Positions 1-8,857 of a DNA stretch of 31,525 nt are shown one piece after another. How positions within the stretch are numbered: position 1 is the stretch's first letter; each line of letters opens with the position of its first letter. The DNA lies in the NCBI GenBank assembly GCA_964534315.1, contig CAZHOV010000054.1, positions 1 to 31,525 of the forward strand, in the 5' to 3' direction. A model generated the notes under the pieces. The model was given only the letters and a program-made list of their open reading frames with translations, did no database searches and was not told the DNA's origin. Source of the stretch: CAZHOV01 sp964534315. GTDB taxonomy: Bacteria; Bacteroidota; Bacteroidia; Chitinophagales; Saprospiraceae. Position numbers and translations under genes: made by a program.

Positions 1-22
1 CTGGCAAGAACACAATTATCAA

Positions 23-42
23 CCCACCATTTTAATGGTGGG
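23..42. repeat. Perfect 9-bp inverted repeat, 2-nt loop
   Basis: The arms CCCACCATT (23-31) and AATGGTGGG (34-42) are perfectly complementary around a TT loop. It could be the terminator stem of a gene ending just outside the window, or a REP-like palindrome. No clear T-run follows, so a Rho-independent terminator is not certain. Confidence 0.5.
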
Positions 43-208
43 GCAAACCAAATGAAATTCTCGTGACTACGTCACTACTGGAATACGCGAAGACCGATAA
101 TTTCCAGAGCTTTACAAAAAGGTAGATATTAGTATGAAGTATGATTTAAGCTTAAACTCGTTAGGGGTTAAGCGTTTCTATCTCCTTTTCGAGCTAATCT
201 TAAAAATA

Positions 209-318
209 CCCGTTGTACCGTTGCACCCGTTGCACCGTTGCACCCGTTGTACCCGTTGCCCCCGTGTACCGTTGCACCCATTGTACCGTTGCACCCATTG
301 TACCGTTGCACCGTTGCA
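209..318. repeat. 8-9 bp tandem repeat array (CCGTTGCA/CCATTGTA type)
   Basis: About 13 imperfect head-to-tail units of 8 or 9 bp, such as CCGTTGCAC, CCGTTGTA and CCATTGTA, fill this stretch and end about 30 nt before the start codon of the cytochrome c gene. The unit differs by one extra C from the 7-bp units CATTGTA and CATTGCA at 8810-8851, so it looks like the same repeat family. Its position could affect expression of the gene at 348. Confidence 0.85.
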
Positions 319-347
319 CCGTTTATTAATTCTTAATTACAATCTGC

Positions 348-746
348 ATGCGCACATTCACCCTGCTATTTCTGTTTTTTGCAATAATTGCAACCTATTT
401 TTCCTGCCAGACACAGCCTTATCCGCAAGGAAAAATATTGTATGAAAACTTTTGCGCCAACTGTCATATGGAAGATGGCCAAGGATTAGGAGAACTTATT
501 CCTCCGTTGGCGGGAGCTGATTATCTACAAAAATATAAAAATACCATACCATGTATCATTCGATATGGGATCGAGGATACCATCATCGTCAATGATGTTA
601 CGTACTCGCAACCCATGGCCGGTATTGAAGCGCTTAATGACGTAGAGATTACCAACGTGATTAATTATATCAATACTGCCTGGGGCAATGAATACGAAGC
701 AGTAAAACTCATTGATATCCAAAATGCTTTAAAAAATTGCGAATAA
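348..746 (+). CDS. c-type cytochrome lipoprotein
   Basis: A 132-aa protein beginning with a short hydrophobic signal sequence that ends in a lipobox-like YFSC (Cys20), so it is probably a lipid-anchored periplasmic or outer-membrane protein. A single haem-binding CANCH motif (CxxCH, residues 36-40) follows the start of a small class I cytochrome c fold (KILYENFCANCHMEDGQGLG). A Met-containing segment (SQPMAGI, about 86-92) can supply the distal haem ligand, and the closing helix contains EITNVINYINT. The family shuttles electrons in respiratory chains. In Bacteroidota similar small cytochromes often follow SCO or oxidase genes, but the upstream neighbour lies outside the window. The ATG at 348 directly precedes the signal peptide. 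Confidence 0.85.
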   Translation: MRTFTLLFLFFAIIATYFSCQTQPYPQGKILYENFCANCHMEDGQGLGELIPPLAGADYLQKYKNTIPCIIRYGIEDTIIVNDVTYSQPMAGIEALNDVEITNVINYINTAWGNEYEAVKLIDIQNALKNCE

Positions 747-804
747 GGTTGGTAAAAAGGCGACATCCGAACAGTACGCCTAAAAGTATATATTGAAAAA
801 TCGG

Positions 805-812
805 TATTTTTG
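805..812 (+). promoter_or_regulatory. Putative -7 box TATTTTTG for the large adhesin gene
   Basis: TATTTTTG fits the Bacteroidota -7 consensus TAnnTTTG and lies about 75-83 nt before the two candidate ATG codons (886 and 895). No good TTTG is seen 19-20 nt upstream, so this is a half-supported promoter. Confidence 0.35.
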
Positions 813-894
813 TTTACCTTTCCGATGAAAATAAAAGTAAAATTATTAGCCAATACAAAAAGGCGTATTGACGCCGAACAACTTAATGTCGATT

Positions 895-3800
895 ATGAGA
901 AAAAGTTTACCGATTTTCATTCTTGCACTACTTTTTCAATGCGCTGTCCTTGCGCAGCCAATCTTAAGTGACGATTGCGGGTCAATTTATAACCTTGGAC
1001 TTGCGCCCGCCTGCCCGGATACTATCTTTTTCACCAATGTGGGCGCGACGGAAAGTACTGTATTTTCCAATCCCCTTGACAACATTCCCAGCTGCTGGAC
1101 GGATGTAGAACAGGACGTCTGGATTCAATTTGACGTTCCTGCCGATGGAAGCATTGTTGATTTCACCATTACGGTTACAGGTATTGATGATGATATGGGC
1201 AATTCCGGGATGGTTCAACCTCAGTTAGCGGCTTATCGAGGAGAATGTCTGCTCGATGAATTAGCTGAACTGGAATGTATCGTAGCTGATCCAGGCGAAC
1301 AAATTGTAGAGCTTGACCTGGAAGGATTAACGCCTGGCCTCCCGATTTTCTTAAGGATCAACGAAGGAAATGATCCGGGATCGGCAGCTGGAACCTTTCA
1401 AATATGTGTCGATTCACTACAACCCATTAATCTTATTGATGAGGGCGGTTCTACCAGTTGCTCTGGAGAATTGTACGACTCGGGAGGGCCCGATGAAGAT
1501 TACTCAGCCAATGAAAATAACGTCTTCACCATCTGTCCTAATCAGCCCAACAACTGCATCATCTTTACGATGGAATATTATAATATGGAAGAATTTGGTG
1601 ATGAATTGACATTCTACGACGGTGACGGAGCTATTCCGGGCACAGAAATTGTCACGCTCGTGGGAGGTGAGAATGGTTTTGACCCTACAAATGTTTCGGG
1701 AGGCGGTGGCGTTTGTTTTGAAGTTCAGGCCTCGAGTGGGTGCATGACCGTAGAATTCACCTCCAATGGTGCTACTCAATTTGAAGGATTTGCCGGCTCA
1801 TGGCAATGTACGGCTGCTCCTTGTATCCCCAATCAATCGATAACGACCGAAACAGGCATCGATCCTCAACAAATTATCGATGCCGTCACTTCTGCAGAGA
1901 CGATAGTTGAAATTGATACGATCATATGTAATGAACTGGCCTATGGCACTTTCCTCGCAGGCGATGATACCGATTTGGGTATGCAACAAGGGCTCTTACT
2001 GACTTCTGGCTCCGCCCTTGGAGCTGTAGGACCAAATGATAATGGTAGCGAAAGCACAGGCCTTTTAGGAGATGGTGATCCAGACCTCGATTCACTTACC
2101 GTTTTAAATGGCGGAAGCATCTTTGCTCAAGAATCTAATGATGCTTGTGTGATTGAGCTGGATGTGTTTGCAGCCACAGAGGAATTGCAATTTGAATATA
2201 TCTTCGGATCTGAAGAATATACGACGTTTGTCAACTCCTCTTTTAATGATATTTTTGCCTTCTTCGTATCCGGTCCGGGTATTGTTGGAGTACCTGAATT
2301 GAATAATCAAATAAATATTGCCGTAATACCTGGGACGAATACGCCAGTGGAGATTAACTCGGTCAACAACCTAACCAATTGGGAATATTACCGAAATAAT
2401 GAAGCCGGACAAAGTACCGAATACGATGGATTAACTTCCGATTTCCTCGGAGTCAAAAAAAGCCTGACAGCTTCTTTTGCAACGATTCCTTGTAATACGT
2501 ATCATATTAAATTAGCCATTGCTGACCGTGGAGATACAGCTTTAGATTCGGGCGTATTTATTTCCGAAATTAAAGGTGGCTCACCAGACCTTTCCATCAA
2601 ATTTGCTACCGGAGTAGATTATTTTATTGAAGATTGTACCGGTGCTCAAGATTCGCTGATTGTTCAGTTGAGCCAAGCAGAAGATGACACTACCTTTTAC
2701 CAATTGATCATTGGCGGTACTGCCATGATGGGTGTTGACTACACCACTACGCTACAAGATACAAACAACCTCGTTTTTCCTCCTGGTGAAACTACCGTTA
2801 AATTCCCAATCATTCCCATTACAGATATGTTAGACGAAGGTACAGAAACCATAACCATTCAGCTAACCTCTGATTTTGGTTGTGGGGTGACGGTTGTTGC
2901 CGATCTGGTCGTCGAGTTGCGAGATGAGCCTTTTGTCCAAATCAACGCCGGACAAGACTCAGCTATCGTCTGTGATGGAGGATCAGTACTGCTAAAAGCT
3001 TCTGGTGCAGTTGATTACATCTGGACACCAGCCTCCGTTTTTGATTCAGATAGTACTTCGGTTGTCACCGCATCTCCCGATACCAGCCAGTGGGTTACCG
3101 TCATCGGTACTTTCCCCGATGATTTCCCATCGACTTGTTTTGACGTCGATTCCATTTTCCTGGAGGTTCTAAACCCACAGGTAGAGTTGGTTGCACTATC
3201 GGATACGACCCTCTGTGAGGGAGATACGATCGTTTTACAAGCACTTAACAATACAGAAAACCTTGGATTAGAATGGACTGCCTCTACCTTCTTCATTAAT
3301 ATTTTGGATACCCCTGGCGATTCCCTGATCGCTATTGCTCAAAATGGCACCTTCTTCCCCACTAGCGTTCAAGCTACTATTGATCTGGATCTCTGTAGCG
3401 ATAGTGATAACATCCCGATCGATATTGATGATTTCCAATTTCCGGAAGTTATCCCGGATACTACTATTTGTCAAGGCGAAAGTATAACGCTTGCCAATCC
3501 TATTTTCTTCCCTTCTACGACCTATGAATGGGCTCCGGATACAGCTCTAGATGACGCAACAGTGCCTGATCCAATAGCCTCACCACTAGATACGACAGTT
3601 TATCAAGTTGTCGCTACCAGTGCCAGCGGTTTCTGCGTAGATAGTGCCGAAATTACGGTAAACGTCGTGGAAGTAATCGAAATCGAGCAAGATGATATCA
3701 TTTTCTTATGCTTAGGAGATACTGCTATTCTCGACGCAGAAATCTCGGCCGAAACAGATACGGTTTTATGGTCGCCAAATGATGGTATTTTAGAGGTTAT

Positions 3801-5388
3801 TGATCCTAGCACTATCGTTGTCAACCCATCGGTAAGTACAACTTATTTCGCTACGGCGACCAGAGCGCAATGTACCTACACGGATTCTGTGTTTGTGCGT
3901 GTAGATTCGCTTCCGGATAATCTCTCCATACTGCCATTTCCGGATAAACCATTTTATTGCATTGGAGATACAGTGACCTTAATCTCTGAGATTTATGATC
4001 CAATCTTTTATCCAGATATTCAACATTCCTGGTCCCCTTCTACCGGAGTGGTTACCCCGTTAGACGAGTATAACCTTATTTTATTTACCACCGATACGAT
4101 TACCTACACGAGAGTGACAACACAAAATGCATGTTCGGAATCTGCAGAAATCACCTTAAATGTGGTAGATCCGACGCCGGTTTTATCTGTTAATAGCGCA
4201 ACGATTTGCCCGGGTGAATCTTTCCAGGTTGAATTATTGAATCCGGGCGATACAGTGATGTGGGCTCCGCCGGAAGGGCTAAGCTGTACGGATTGTCCCG
4301 ATCCTATTGTAGCGCCCAACCAGTCAACAACCTACACGATTACTAATATGATTGGTGAATGCTCCGGTTCGGGATCACTCCCTGTCACTGTCATCAATAC
4401 GCCATTACAACTAACCGTAACAGATACCACGTTATGTGAAGGAGAAAGCTTCCAGGTAGAAGCTTTAAATGGCATGAATCATGAATGGTCACCTGTAGAT
4501 ACAACACTTAGCTGTACAAATTGTCCTGACCCGTTCATCAATCCGCCGGTTTCCCAGACCTATACCGTAACAGCCGAAGTCGACGGTTGTGACCGATCAC
4601 GAGATTTAACTGTTACCGTGATTGATACCAATTTTTTCCTAAATATTACTGATACTAGTATATGTAGAGGCCAGTCTGTTCAACTGATTGTCGAAGACGG
4701 CAACAGCCTATTCTGGTCTCCCGGTACTGGCCTGAGCTGCAATGATTGCGCCAACCCAACTGCTACTCCTAATCAAACGACACTTTACACTGTTCTTGAT
4801 AGTGTGGGCAGATGTAGTTCTTCGCAAGAGGTCTTCATTGAAGTAAATGACGTACCTGAAGTAGAAATTGCTGCAGATCCCGATCTGATCGAGATATTCC
4901 AGGGAGAGCGTATTAGCCTGGAAGCACTGATCATACCAGACACCTTCACCAATCTGGATATTCAATGGACGGGTAATCCGGAGTTCATCTCCACCAATAA
5001 TACTTCTGCAGTGGTTGAACCATTAGCTATTCCGGAGAGCTTTTATACGGTAAATGTCGTTACTGCTGACGGATGCTTTGGTACAGCGACTATTGGATTT
5101 ACCGTTAAAGAGCCTCAACAAGACGTACCGAGCGCCTTCACCCCCAATAGAGATGGTGTTAATGATCAGTTTGGACTTATTTCTATCGGTCTGATTGATT
5201 TCAATTTTATGCAAATCTTCAACCGCTGGGGTGAAATGGTCTTCGAAAGCCAAAATGTCGATGACCAATGGGATGGAACAATGGGAGGAAAAGATGCTCC
5301 CGCAGATGTTTATATCTACATCATCGAATTTTCTACCCCTGATGGCGAAGTGATTCAATTGAAAGGTGACGTAACATTGATAAGATAA
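895..5388 (+). CDS. Giant T9SS type B cell-surface protein (CUB-like, choice-of-anchor L, Ig-like repeats)
   Basis: A 1497-aa protein with a signal peptide (MRKSLPIFILALLF...AVLAQ). Domains in order: an N-terminal beta-rich prodomain-like segment; a CUB-like domain (about 185-305, with GELYDSGGPDEDY and DELTFYDGDG); a choice-of-anchor L domain (about 325-570, with SGSALGAVGPN and FEYIFGSEEY); a Calx-beta-like segment (about 580-680); then about seven Ig/PKD-like repeats, each opening with a DTTLCEGD- or ATICPGES-like turn. It ends with a gliding-motility/CHU_C type B sorting domain (PSAFTPNRDGVNDQF, FNRWGEMVFES, WDGTMGGKDAPADVYIY). The family is exported by T9SS and attached to the cell surface; adhesion or matrix binding is inferred. 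ATG 886 (MSIMRKS) is an alternative start, and a TTG at 868 is less likely. The gene stands alone, ahead of a strong terminator. Confidence 0.93.
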   Translation: MRKSLPIFILALLFQCAVLAQPILSDDCGSIYNLGLAPACPDTIFFTNVGATESTVFSNPLDNIPSCWTDVEQDVWIQFDVPADGSIVDFTITVTGIDDDMGNSGMVQPQLAAYRGECLLDELAELECIVADPGEQIVELDLEGLTPGLPIFLRINEGNDPGSAAGTFQICVDSLQPINLIDEGGSTSCSGELYDSGGPDEDYSANENNVFTICPNQPNNCIIFTMEYYNMEEFGDELTFYDGDGAIPGTEIVTLVGGENGFDPTNVSGGGGVCFEVQASSGCMTVEFTSNGATQFEGFAGSWQCTAAPCIPNQSITTETGIDPQQIIDAVTSAETIVEIDTIICNELAYGTFLAGDDTDLGMQQGLLLTSGSALGAVGPNDNGSESTGLLGDGDPDLDSLTVLNGGSIFAQESNDACVIELDVFAATEELQFEYIFGSEEYTTFVNSSFNDIFAFFVSGPGIVGVPELNNQINIAVIPGTNTPVEINSVNNLTNWEYYRNNEAGQSTEYDGLTSDFLGVKKSLTASFATIPCNTYHIKLAIADRGDTALDSGVFISEIKGGSPDLSIKFATGVDYFIEDCTGAQDSLIVQLSQAEDDTTFYQLIIGGTAMMGVDYTTTLQDTNNLVFPPGETTVKFPIIPITDMLDEGTETITIQLTSDFGCGVTVVADLVVELRDEPFVQINAGQDSAIVCDGGSVLLKASGAVDYIWTPASVFDSDSTSVVTASPDTSQWVTVIGTFPDDFPSTCFDVDSIFLEVLNPQVELVALSDTTLCEGDTIVLQALNNTENLGLEWTASTFFINILDTPGDSLIAIAQNGTFFPTSVQATIDLDLCSDSDNIPIDIDDFQFPEVIPDTTICQGESITLANPIFFPSTTYEWAPDTALDDATVPDPIASPLDTTVYQVVATSASGFCVDSAEITVNVVEVIEIEQDDIIFLCLGDTAILDAEISAETDTVLWSPNDGILEVIDPSTIVVNPSVSTTYFATATRAQCTYTDSVFVRVDSLPDNLSILPFPDKPFYCIGDTVTLISEIYDPIFYPDIQHSWSPSTGVVTPLDEYNLILFTTDTITYTRVTTQNACSESAEITLNVVDPTPVLSVNSATICPGESFQVELLNPGDTVMWAPPEGLSCTDCPDPIVAPNQSTTYTITNMIGECSGSGSLPVTVINTPLQLTVTDTTLCEGESFQVEALNGMNHEWSPVDTTLSCTNCPDPFINPPVSQTYTVTAEVDGCDRSRDLTVTVIDTNFFLNITDTSICRGQSVQLIVEDGNSLFWSPGTGLSCNDCANPTATPNQTTLYTVLDSVGRCSSSQEVFIEVNDVPEVEIAADPDLIEIFQGERISLEALIIPDTFTNLDIQWTGNPEFISTNNTSAVVEPLAIPESFYTVNVVTADGCFGTATIGFTVKEPQQDVPSAFTPNRDGVNDQFGLISIGLIDFNFMQIFNRWGEMVFESQNVDDQWDGTMGGKDAPADVYIYIIEFSTPDGEVIQLKGDVTLIR

Positions 5389-5410
5389 ATTCAATAGCTT
5401 ACCCAATGAT

Positions 5411-5448
5411 AAAAAAAGGTGTTCAAAAAATTTTGAACACCTTTTTTT
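5411..5448. terminator. Strong bidirectional Rho-independent terminator
   Basis: Two perfectly complementary 18-nt arms (5411-5428 and 5431-5448), with core GGTGTTCAAAA and a 2-nt AA loop, are flanked by an A-run on the left and a T-run on the right. The hairpin therefore terminates in both directions. It separates the convergent surface-protein gene (+) and DUF4340 gene (-) and ends 2 nt before the latter's stop codon. Confidence 0.95.
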
Positions 5449-5450
5449 TA

Positions 5451-6377
5451 TCACTTGGTAAATTCCTGCAAGGGTTTAAACAATTGTTTATAAACTCCTG
5501 TGCTATCGCTTATAAAATTAGCATCGGGATTGGCGGAAGCCATCAAAATAAAAGGTTTTTCTCCGTCAGGATTTTCAAATACCTCAACGGAACTGCTGCT
5601 GCCATCAGCCAGACTTATTTCCAAAGCCCCCAGTTTATTGAGCGAAGCGGTCGGCTCATTAAAAAATGCTGATCCCCTGGCATTATTTAATCCGTTCAAG
5701 AAACTGGCAATTTTTACGGAATCCGGCGCTATTCCTTCAGGACCTTGCCACTCGTTTCCCACTTTCAAAAAGGCATACTGATTTCCAGGAAGAGATACCG
5801 AAAATCCTGTTATTTCTTCCGCATTCAAGTCAAATAGCTTTTTATTTCGAAACCCGTCAAAGCCATTACCGAAGGTCATACTCAAGAAACCATCTACAGC
5901 ATAGACATTATCATCATCAAAAGGACGAACAAAGGTGGTACCAGACCGGCTGGCCTGATCGAAAGAAAAACCGCCTACCATAAAATCAGCAACTTTTTTG
6001 GAATTTTCAAAGATGCGTACCCGTGTTCCCTGATTTTCGTTGACTTCGAAATCAGTCCATTTATCTTTCTTTTTCGCAGTGATACGCTTGGCTTTAATGC
6101 GTTGCACTTGTTTTAGCAACCCTTCTACTGAACTTTCTTGCGCTTCCGTAGAAAAGTCTCCCTTATTAATCTGCCATCCGCCTGTCGTTTTGCGTTCCAA
6201 AACTACATCGACAAATTCATCTTTTTTGGGGTTCATAATGATTTTTGAGACTTTCGCGGTATCGATCTGTACTAGATCGGGGTTAAAACTTCGCTCCTTC
6301 TGGCCGGAGAACAATCTGGTAGCCAGATAAACCACTAATAATAGTCCGAAAATGATCAGTAAATTTCTATTATTCAT
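5451..6377 (-). CDS. DUF4340 domain protein, membrane-anchored partner of the GldFG ABC system
   Basis: A 308-aa protein with one N-terminal membrane segment (NLLIIFGLLLVVYLATRLF, residues 5-23) followed by a soluble beta-rich region. The pattern (VSKIIMNP..., GGWQIN..., VEGLLKQVQRIKAKRI, TRVRIFENSKKVADFMVGG, YAVDGFLS) is that of the DUF4340 family, which commonly lies directly downstream of GldG-type ABC auxiliary subunits. Its molecular role is unknown; an extracytoplasmic scaffold for the exporter is an inference. It is the last gene of the gldA-gldF-gldG unit, 24 nt after gldG, and its stop abuts the terminator at 5411-5448. The ATG at 6377 directly precedes the membrane anchor. Confidence 0.88.
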   Translation of the reverse strand: MNNRNLLIIFGLLLVVYLATRLFSGQKERSFNPDLVQIDTAKVSKIIMNPKKDEFVDVVLERKTTGGWQINKGDFSTEAQESSVEGLLKQVQRIKAKRITAKKKDKWTDFEVNENQGTRVRIFENSKKVADFMVGGFSFDQASRSGTTFVRPFDDDNVYAVDGFLSMTFGNGFDGFRNKKLFDLNAEEITGFSVSLPGNQYAFLKVGNEWQGPEGIAPDSVKIASFLNGLNNARGSAFFNEPTASLNKLGALEISLADGSSSSVEVFENPDGEKPFILMASANPDANFISDSTGVYKQLFKPLQEFTK

Positions 6378-6401
6378 GATTTTTACGTTTATTTTAAGTC
6401 A

Positions 6402-7925
6402 TTAATATTGCTCCTGCATTCGTTTGATACGCTTATTCCTGCGCATTTGCGCTCTGAATAAACCATAGCCGATCACCAGCACAACAGGTAAAAGAAAGTT
6501 TAGGTATTTATACCTATTTCTGGTACCCGTCGCCTCATCGGTATAGAGTTCTGAATCAATAGGTCGGGAGGTGATAGACTTGGTTCTAAGATCGATCAAT
6601 CCGGTATCGTCTGAAAGCCAATCAATACTATTGACCATCAGGTTGATATTATCAGCCTTTTGCTGACGCTGCCCCGAAGAGATCAGGAAGTCGGCATCGC
6701 TAAAGATGACAATCTTTGAGGGAGTCGTTCCCGAAATATTTCCTTCCAGTACGCCTCCCAGGGTAATTTTAGGTTCCTGAAAATCGGCCTGCCCCCATTG
6801 CCTGGTGGCTACATTGCCAAAAAAGGTGGGCGCAGCAACCGTTCCCGAATTATTACTTGTTTCTACCAGGGAAGTAAAGCGGACTTCCGGGTTAGTATTT
6901 TCATAGCTAATGGGGCTGGCAAAAATGAACGACACCTCTTCCAAACCGCTGGTGACCGGGTGATCAATATTTGAAAAATCCGTTATTTTTGGAAAATAGG
7001 GAAACGGTACGGGCCGGTTGAAGGTCATATTACCCATTCGCTGTTGCACAGAGACCATTTCACATTGGGCATCGATTGCAAATTCAGGTTCTACATTCAG
7101 TCCTTTTCCTTGAAGCCAGTTTTCCAGACCATTAGAAACGGCCGTTCCTTGTGAATTTTGAAAGTCACCTGTCACCCGGTTCATAGCAATAAATATCCTT
7201 CCGCCCCTGCCCAGGTAATCATCTAATTTAGCAAGATCAGCAGGAAGAATGGTATCGGTGGGATTGATCAGGGCGACAGAGCGATATTTGTCTGGAATTG
7301 AGGCCTCAACAGATAAATCCAGCGGCTCAGCCTTATATAAGATGCTTAACCCCTGAAAAACTTGCCCCAGGTTTTCAAAAGCGGTTTCCCCATGACCCTG
7401 AATAAGCCCTATTGCCGGTTTATCTACAATAGAGATCTTTTTTAGATTAGTGGAGAGATCATATTCCATTGCTGAGCCAGGCTGAATGACAGGAATGATC
7501 TCTTTGCGATCGGCCACCTGAATAACCGCTCCCATATAAGCTTTCTGCTGACTGTATTGGTCTTTTTCACGCACGCCGATCAAAAGAGGCTGTATGCCGT
7601 TTTGTACAGCTTCTTGCTCAACTGCCTGGTCTTCGTTGGGGCTGATAAACTCAAAATCAATCATTCCCTTTGAAATATTGGCGTATTCTACCAGGATGTC
7701 ATTAAAATCCCTTCGCGTTTTCTGATAATTCTCTGGAAGATTCTTCGAAAAATAGGCCTTTATCGTAACCGGTTCTTCCAGGTTTCTTAGAATATTTTTT
7801 GTTGCCTTACTTAACGTATACTGCTGGTTTTCAGTCAAATCAAACCGTACAAATAATTGCTTAGAGACCAGATTAAGAAGTATGGCAATGCCTATGATCA
7901 ATAAAACAGACGTTGATTGTTTCAT
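6402..7925 (-). CDS. gldG: GldG-like ABC transporter auxiliary (substrate-binding-like) subunit
   Basis: A 507-aa protein with one membrane helix near the N-terminus (VLLIIGIAILLNLVSKQLF, about 7-25) and one near the C-terminus (NFLLPVVLVIGYGLFRAQM, about 473-491), followed by a basic tail. Between them lies a large extracytoplasmic ABC-type uncharacterised transport domain (DLTENQQYTLSKATKNIL..., PVTIKAYFSKNLPENY, GLIQGHGE, YLGRGGRIFIAMN, IVIFSDADFLIS). This is the GldG architecture, slightly shorter than I recall for Flavobacterium GldG. GldA/F/G form an ABC transporter linked to gliding motility in Bacteroidota. Homologues also occur in non-gliding species, so gliding cannot be assumed. 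It lies 59 nt downstream of the permease gene and 24 nt upstream of DUF4340. Confidence 0.9.
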   Translation of the reverse strand: MKQSTSVLLIIGIAILLNLVSKQLFVRFDLTENQQYTLSKATKNILRNLEEPVTIKAYFSKNLPENYQKTRRDFNDILVEYANISKGMIDFEFISPNEDQAVEQEAVQNGIQPLLIGVREKDQYSQQKAYMGAVIQVADRKEIIPVIQPGSAMEYDLSTNLKKISIVDKPAIGLIQGHGETAFENLGQVFQGLSILYKAEPLDLSVEASIPDKYRSVALINPTDTILPADLAKLDDYLGRGGRIFIAMNRVTGDFQNSQGTAVSNGLENWLQGKGLNVEPEFAIDAQCEMVSVQQRMGNMTFNRPVPFPYFPKITDFSNIDHPVTSGLEEVSFIFASPISYENTNPEVRFTSLVETSNNSGTVAAPTFFGNVATRQWGQADFQEPKITLGGVLEGNISGTTPSKIVIFSDADFLISSGQRQQKADNINLMVNSIDWLSDDTGLIDLRTKSITSRPIDSELYTDEATGTRNRYKYLNFLLPVVLVIGYGLFRAQMRRNKRIKRMQEQY

Positions 7926-7984
7926 AGATATGTTTAGTTTTTGAGCTTAGATCTTGAAAATACGTTCAATACTTAAGCCTTTAG

Positions 7985-8701
7985 TTATTTAGTTTTCGAA
8001 ATATTTAAGCCGGACAGGTAGACTCCCAGGATGACCAGAGAGAGGAAATAGATGACATCCTTTGTGTCAATCACTCCTCTGATCATGGAGGTATAATGTT
8101 CGCGCATGCTAAGGGTACTGAATAATTCACCGATAAATCCGCTGGCGTTAGAAGCCAATAAGCCGAAAATCAAATGAAAGAAAATACCAATAACTAGAGC
8201 CAATAAGAAAGCTACGATTTGATTGTTCGAAATACTGGAAGCAAATAATCCGATACCGATGTAGGCACTACTCATTAGCAAGAGGCCAAGATATCCGCAA
8301 ATCGTTGCTCCGTGATCAATATTTCCGATACTGGCAACAGAATAGTAGTAAGGCAACGTAAACGCCAGGGCAATCCCTACCAACATCAAACACGCCAAAA
8401 ATTTCCCCCACACGACCTGCCAGGAAGACACTGCCTTAGTAAGCAGCAACTCTATGGTTCCCGATCGCTTTTCTTCAGCCAGCATCCGCATAGTGATCGC
8501 TGGTACGAAAATAAAGAGCGACCAGAAAGCAACATTGAAAAATGCTTGTAAATCGGCTTGCTTACGTAGAAAGATATCGCTCCCGTATATCCAGGTAAAA
8601 AAGCCGCTAAAGCCCAAAAAAGCAATCAAGAGAATATAGGCCGCCAAAGAATCAAAAAAAGCAGCCAGTTCTCTCTTTGCTATAATCCATACTGGAGACA
8701 T
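7985..8701 (-). CDS. gldF: GldF-like ABC-2 type permease
   Basis: A 238-aa polytopic membrane protein with six likely helices (about 19-38, 53-73, 95-118, 134-157, 162-185 and 213-233). The signature MRMLAEEKRSGTIELLLT (about 72-89), just after helix 2, is the conserved coupling segment of ABC-2/GldF permeases. Its length matches GldF of other Bacteroidota (about 240 aa). It would form the membrane channel of the transporter, with GldA as ATPase and GldG as the extracytoplasmic subunit. The ATG at 8701 (MSPVWIIAKRELAAFF) matches the typical family start. The 156-bp spacer to gldA contains a heptamer array (8810-8851), so co-transcription with gldA is likely but not certain. Confidence 0.92.
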   Translation of the reverse strand: MSPVWIIAKRELAAFFDSLAAYILLIAFLGFSGFFTWIYGSDIFLRKQADLQAFFNVAFWSLFIFVPAITMRMLAEEKRSGTIELLLTKAVSSWQVVWGKFLACLMLVGIALAFTLPYYYSVASIGNIDHGATICGYLGLLLMSSAYIGIGLFASSISNNQIVAFLLALVIGIFFHLIFGLLASNASGFIGELFSTLSMREHYTSMIRGVIDTKDVIYFLSLVILGVYLSGLNISKTK

Positions 8702-8809
8702 ATTGATTTGTTTTTTAATGTTTTTTAAAAAATAACTTCAGAGTTTTTTTAAGTATAGAAAACCCCTTAATAGGTATTTCCGCATTGTTCTGTTTACCCA
8801 ATTATTCCA

Positions 8810-8851
8810 CATTCCTCATTGTACATTCCTCATTGTACATTGCACATCGCA
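8810..8851. repeat. Six tandem heptamers (CATTCCT/CATTGTA/CATTGCA)
   Basis: The 42 bp divide exactly into six 7-nt units: CATTCCT, CATTGTA, CATTCCT, CATTGTA, CATTGCA and CATCGCA. The array lies in the gldA-gldF spacer, 6 nt past the gldA stop codon. The unit CATTGTA/CATTGCA recurs, with one extra C, in the array at 209-318. Confidence 0.9.
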
Positions 8852-8857
8852 CCTCCC

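Larger units (their letters stand above)
1..347. other. Non-coding leader with palindrome and tandem array
   Basis: No convincing gene is visible in this stretch. Two frames are open from the window edge, one to a stop at about 52 and one to about 66, so the last 17-21 codons of a gene starting outside the window are possible but cannot be recognised. The stretch holds a perfect 9-bp inverted repeat (23-42), a short GTGAC/GTCAC inverted repeat (64-76) and an 8-9 bp tandem array (209-318). The open frame crossing the array translates into a Cys/Arg/His/Pro-rich periodic peptide and is almost certainly a by-product of the repeat. Confidence 0.6.

Noticed and set aside
209..318. CRISPR-like array or origin iterons
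   Set aside because: Units are contiguous 8-9 bp words with no spacers, and there is no replication or partition gene nearby.
134..445. Open frame of about 100 codons across the 5' tandem array
   Set aside because: Its Cys/Arg/Pro/His-rich middle is just the 8-9 bp repeat read in three frames, and its end overlaps the well-supported cytochrome c gene in another frame.
5023..5454. 143-codon minus-strand open frame opposite the end of the surface protein
   Set aside because: It runs through the terminator hairpin and is antisense to the conserved type B sorting domain, with no family features.
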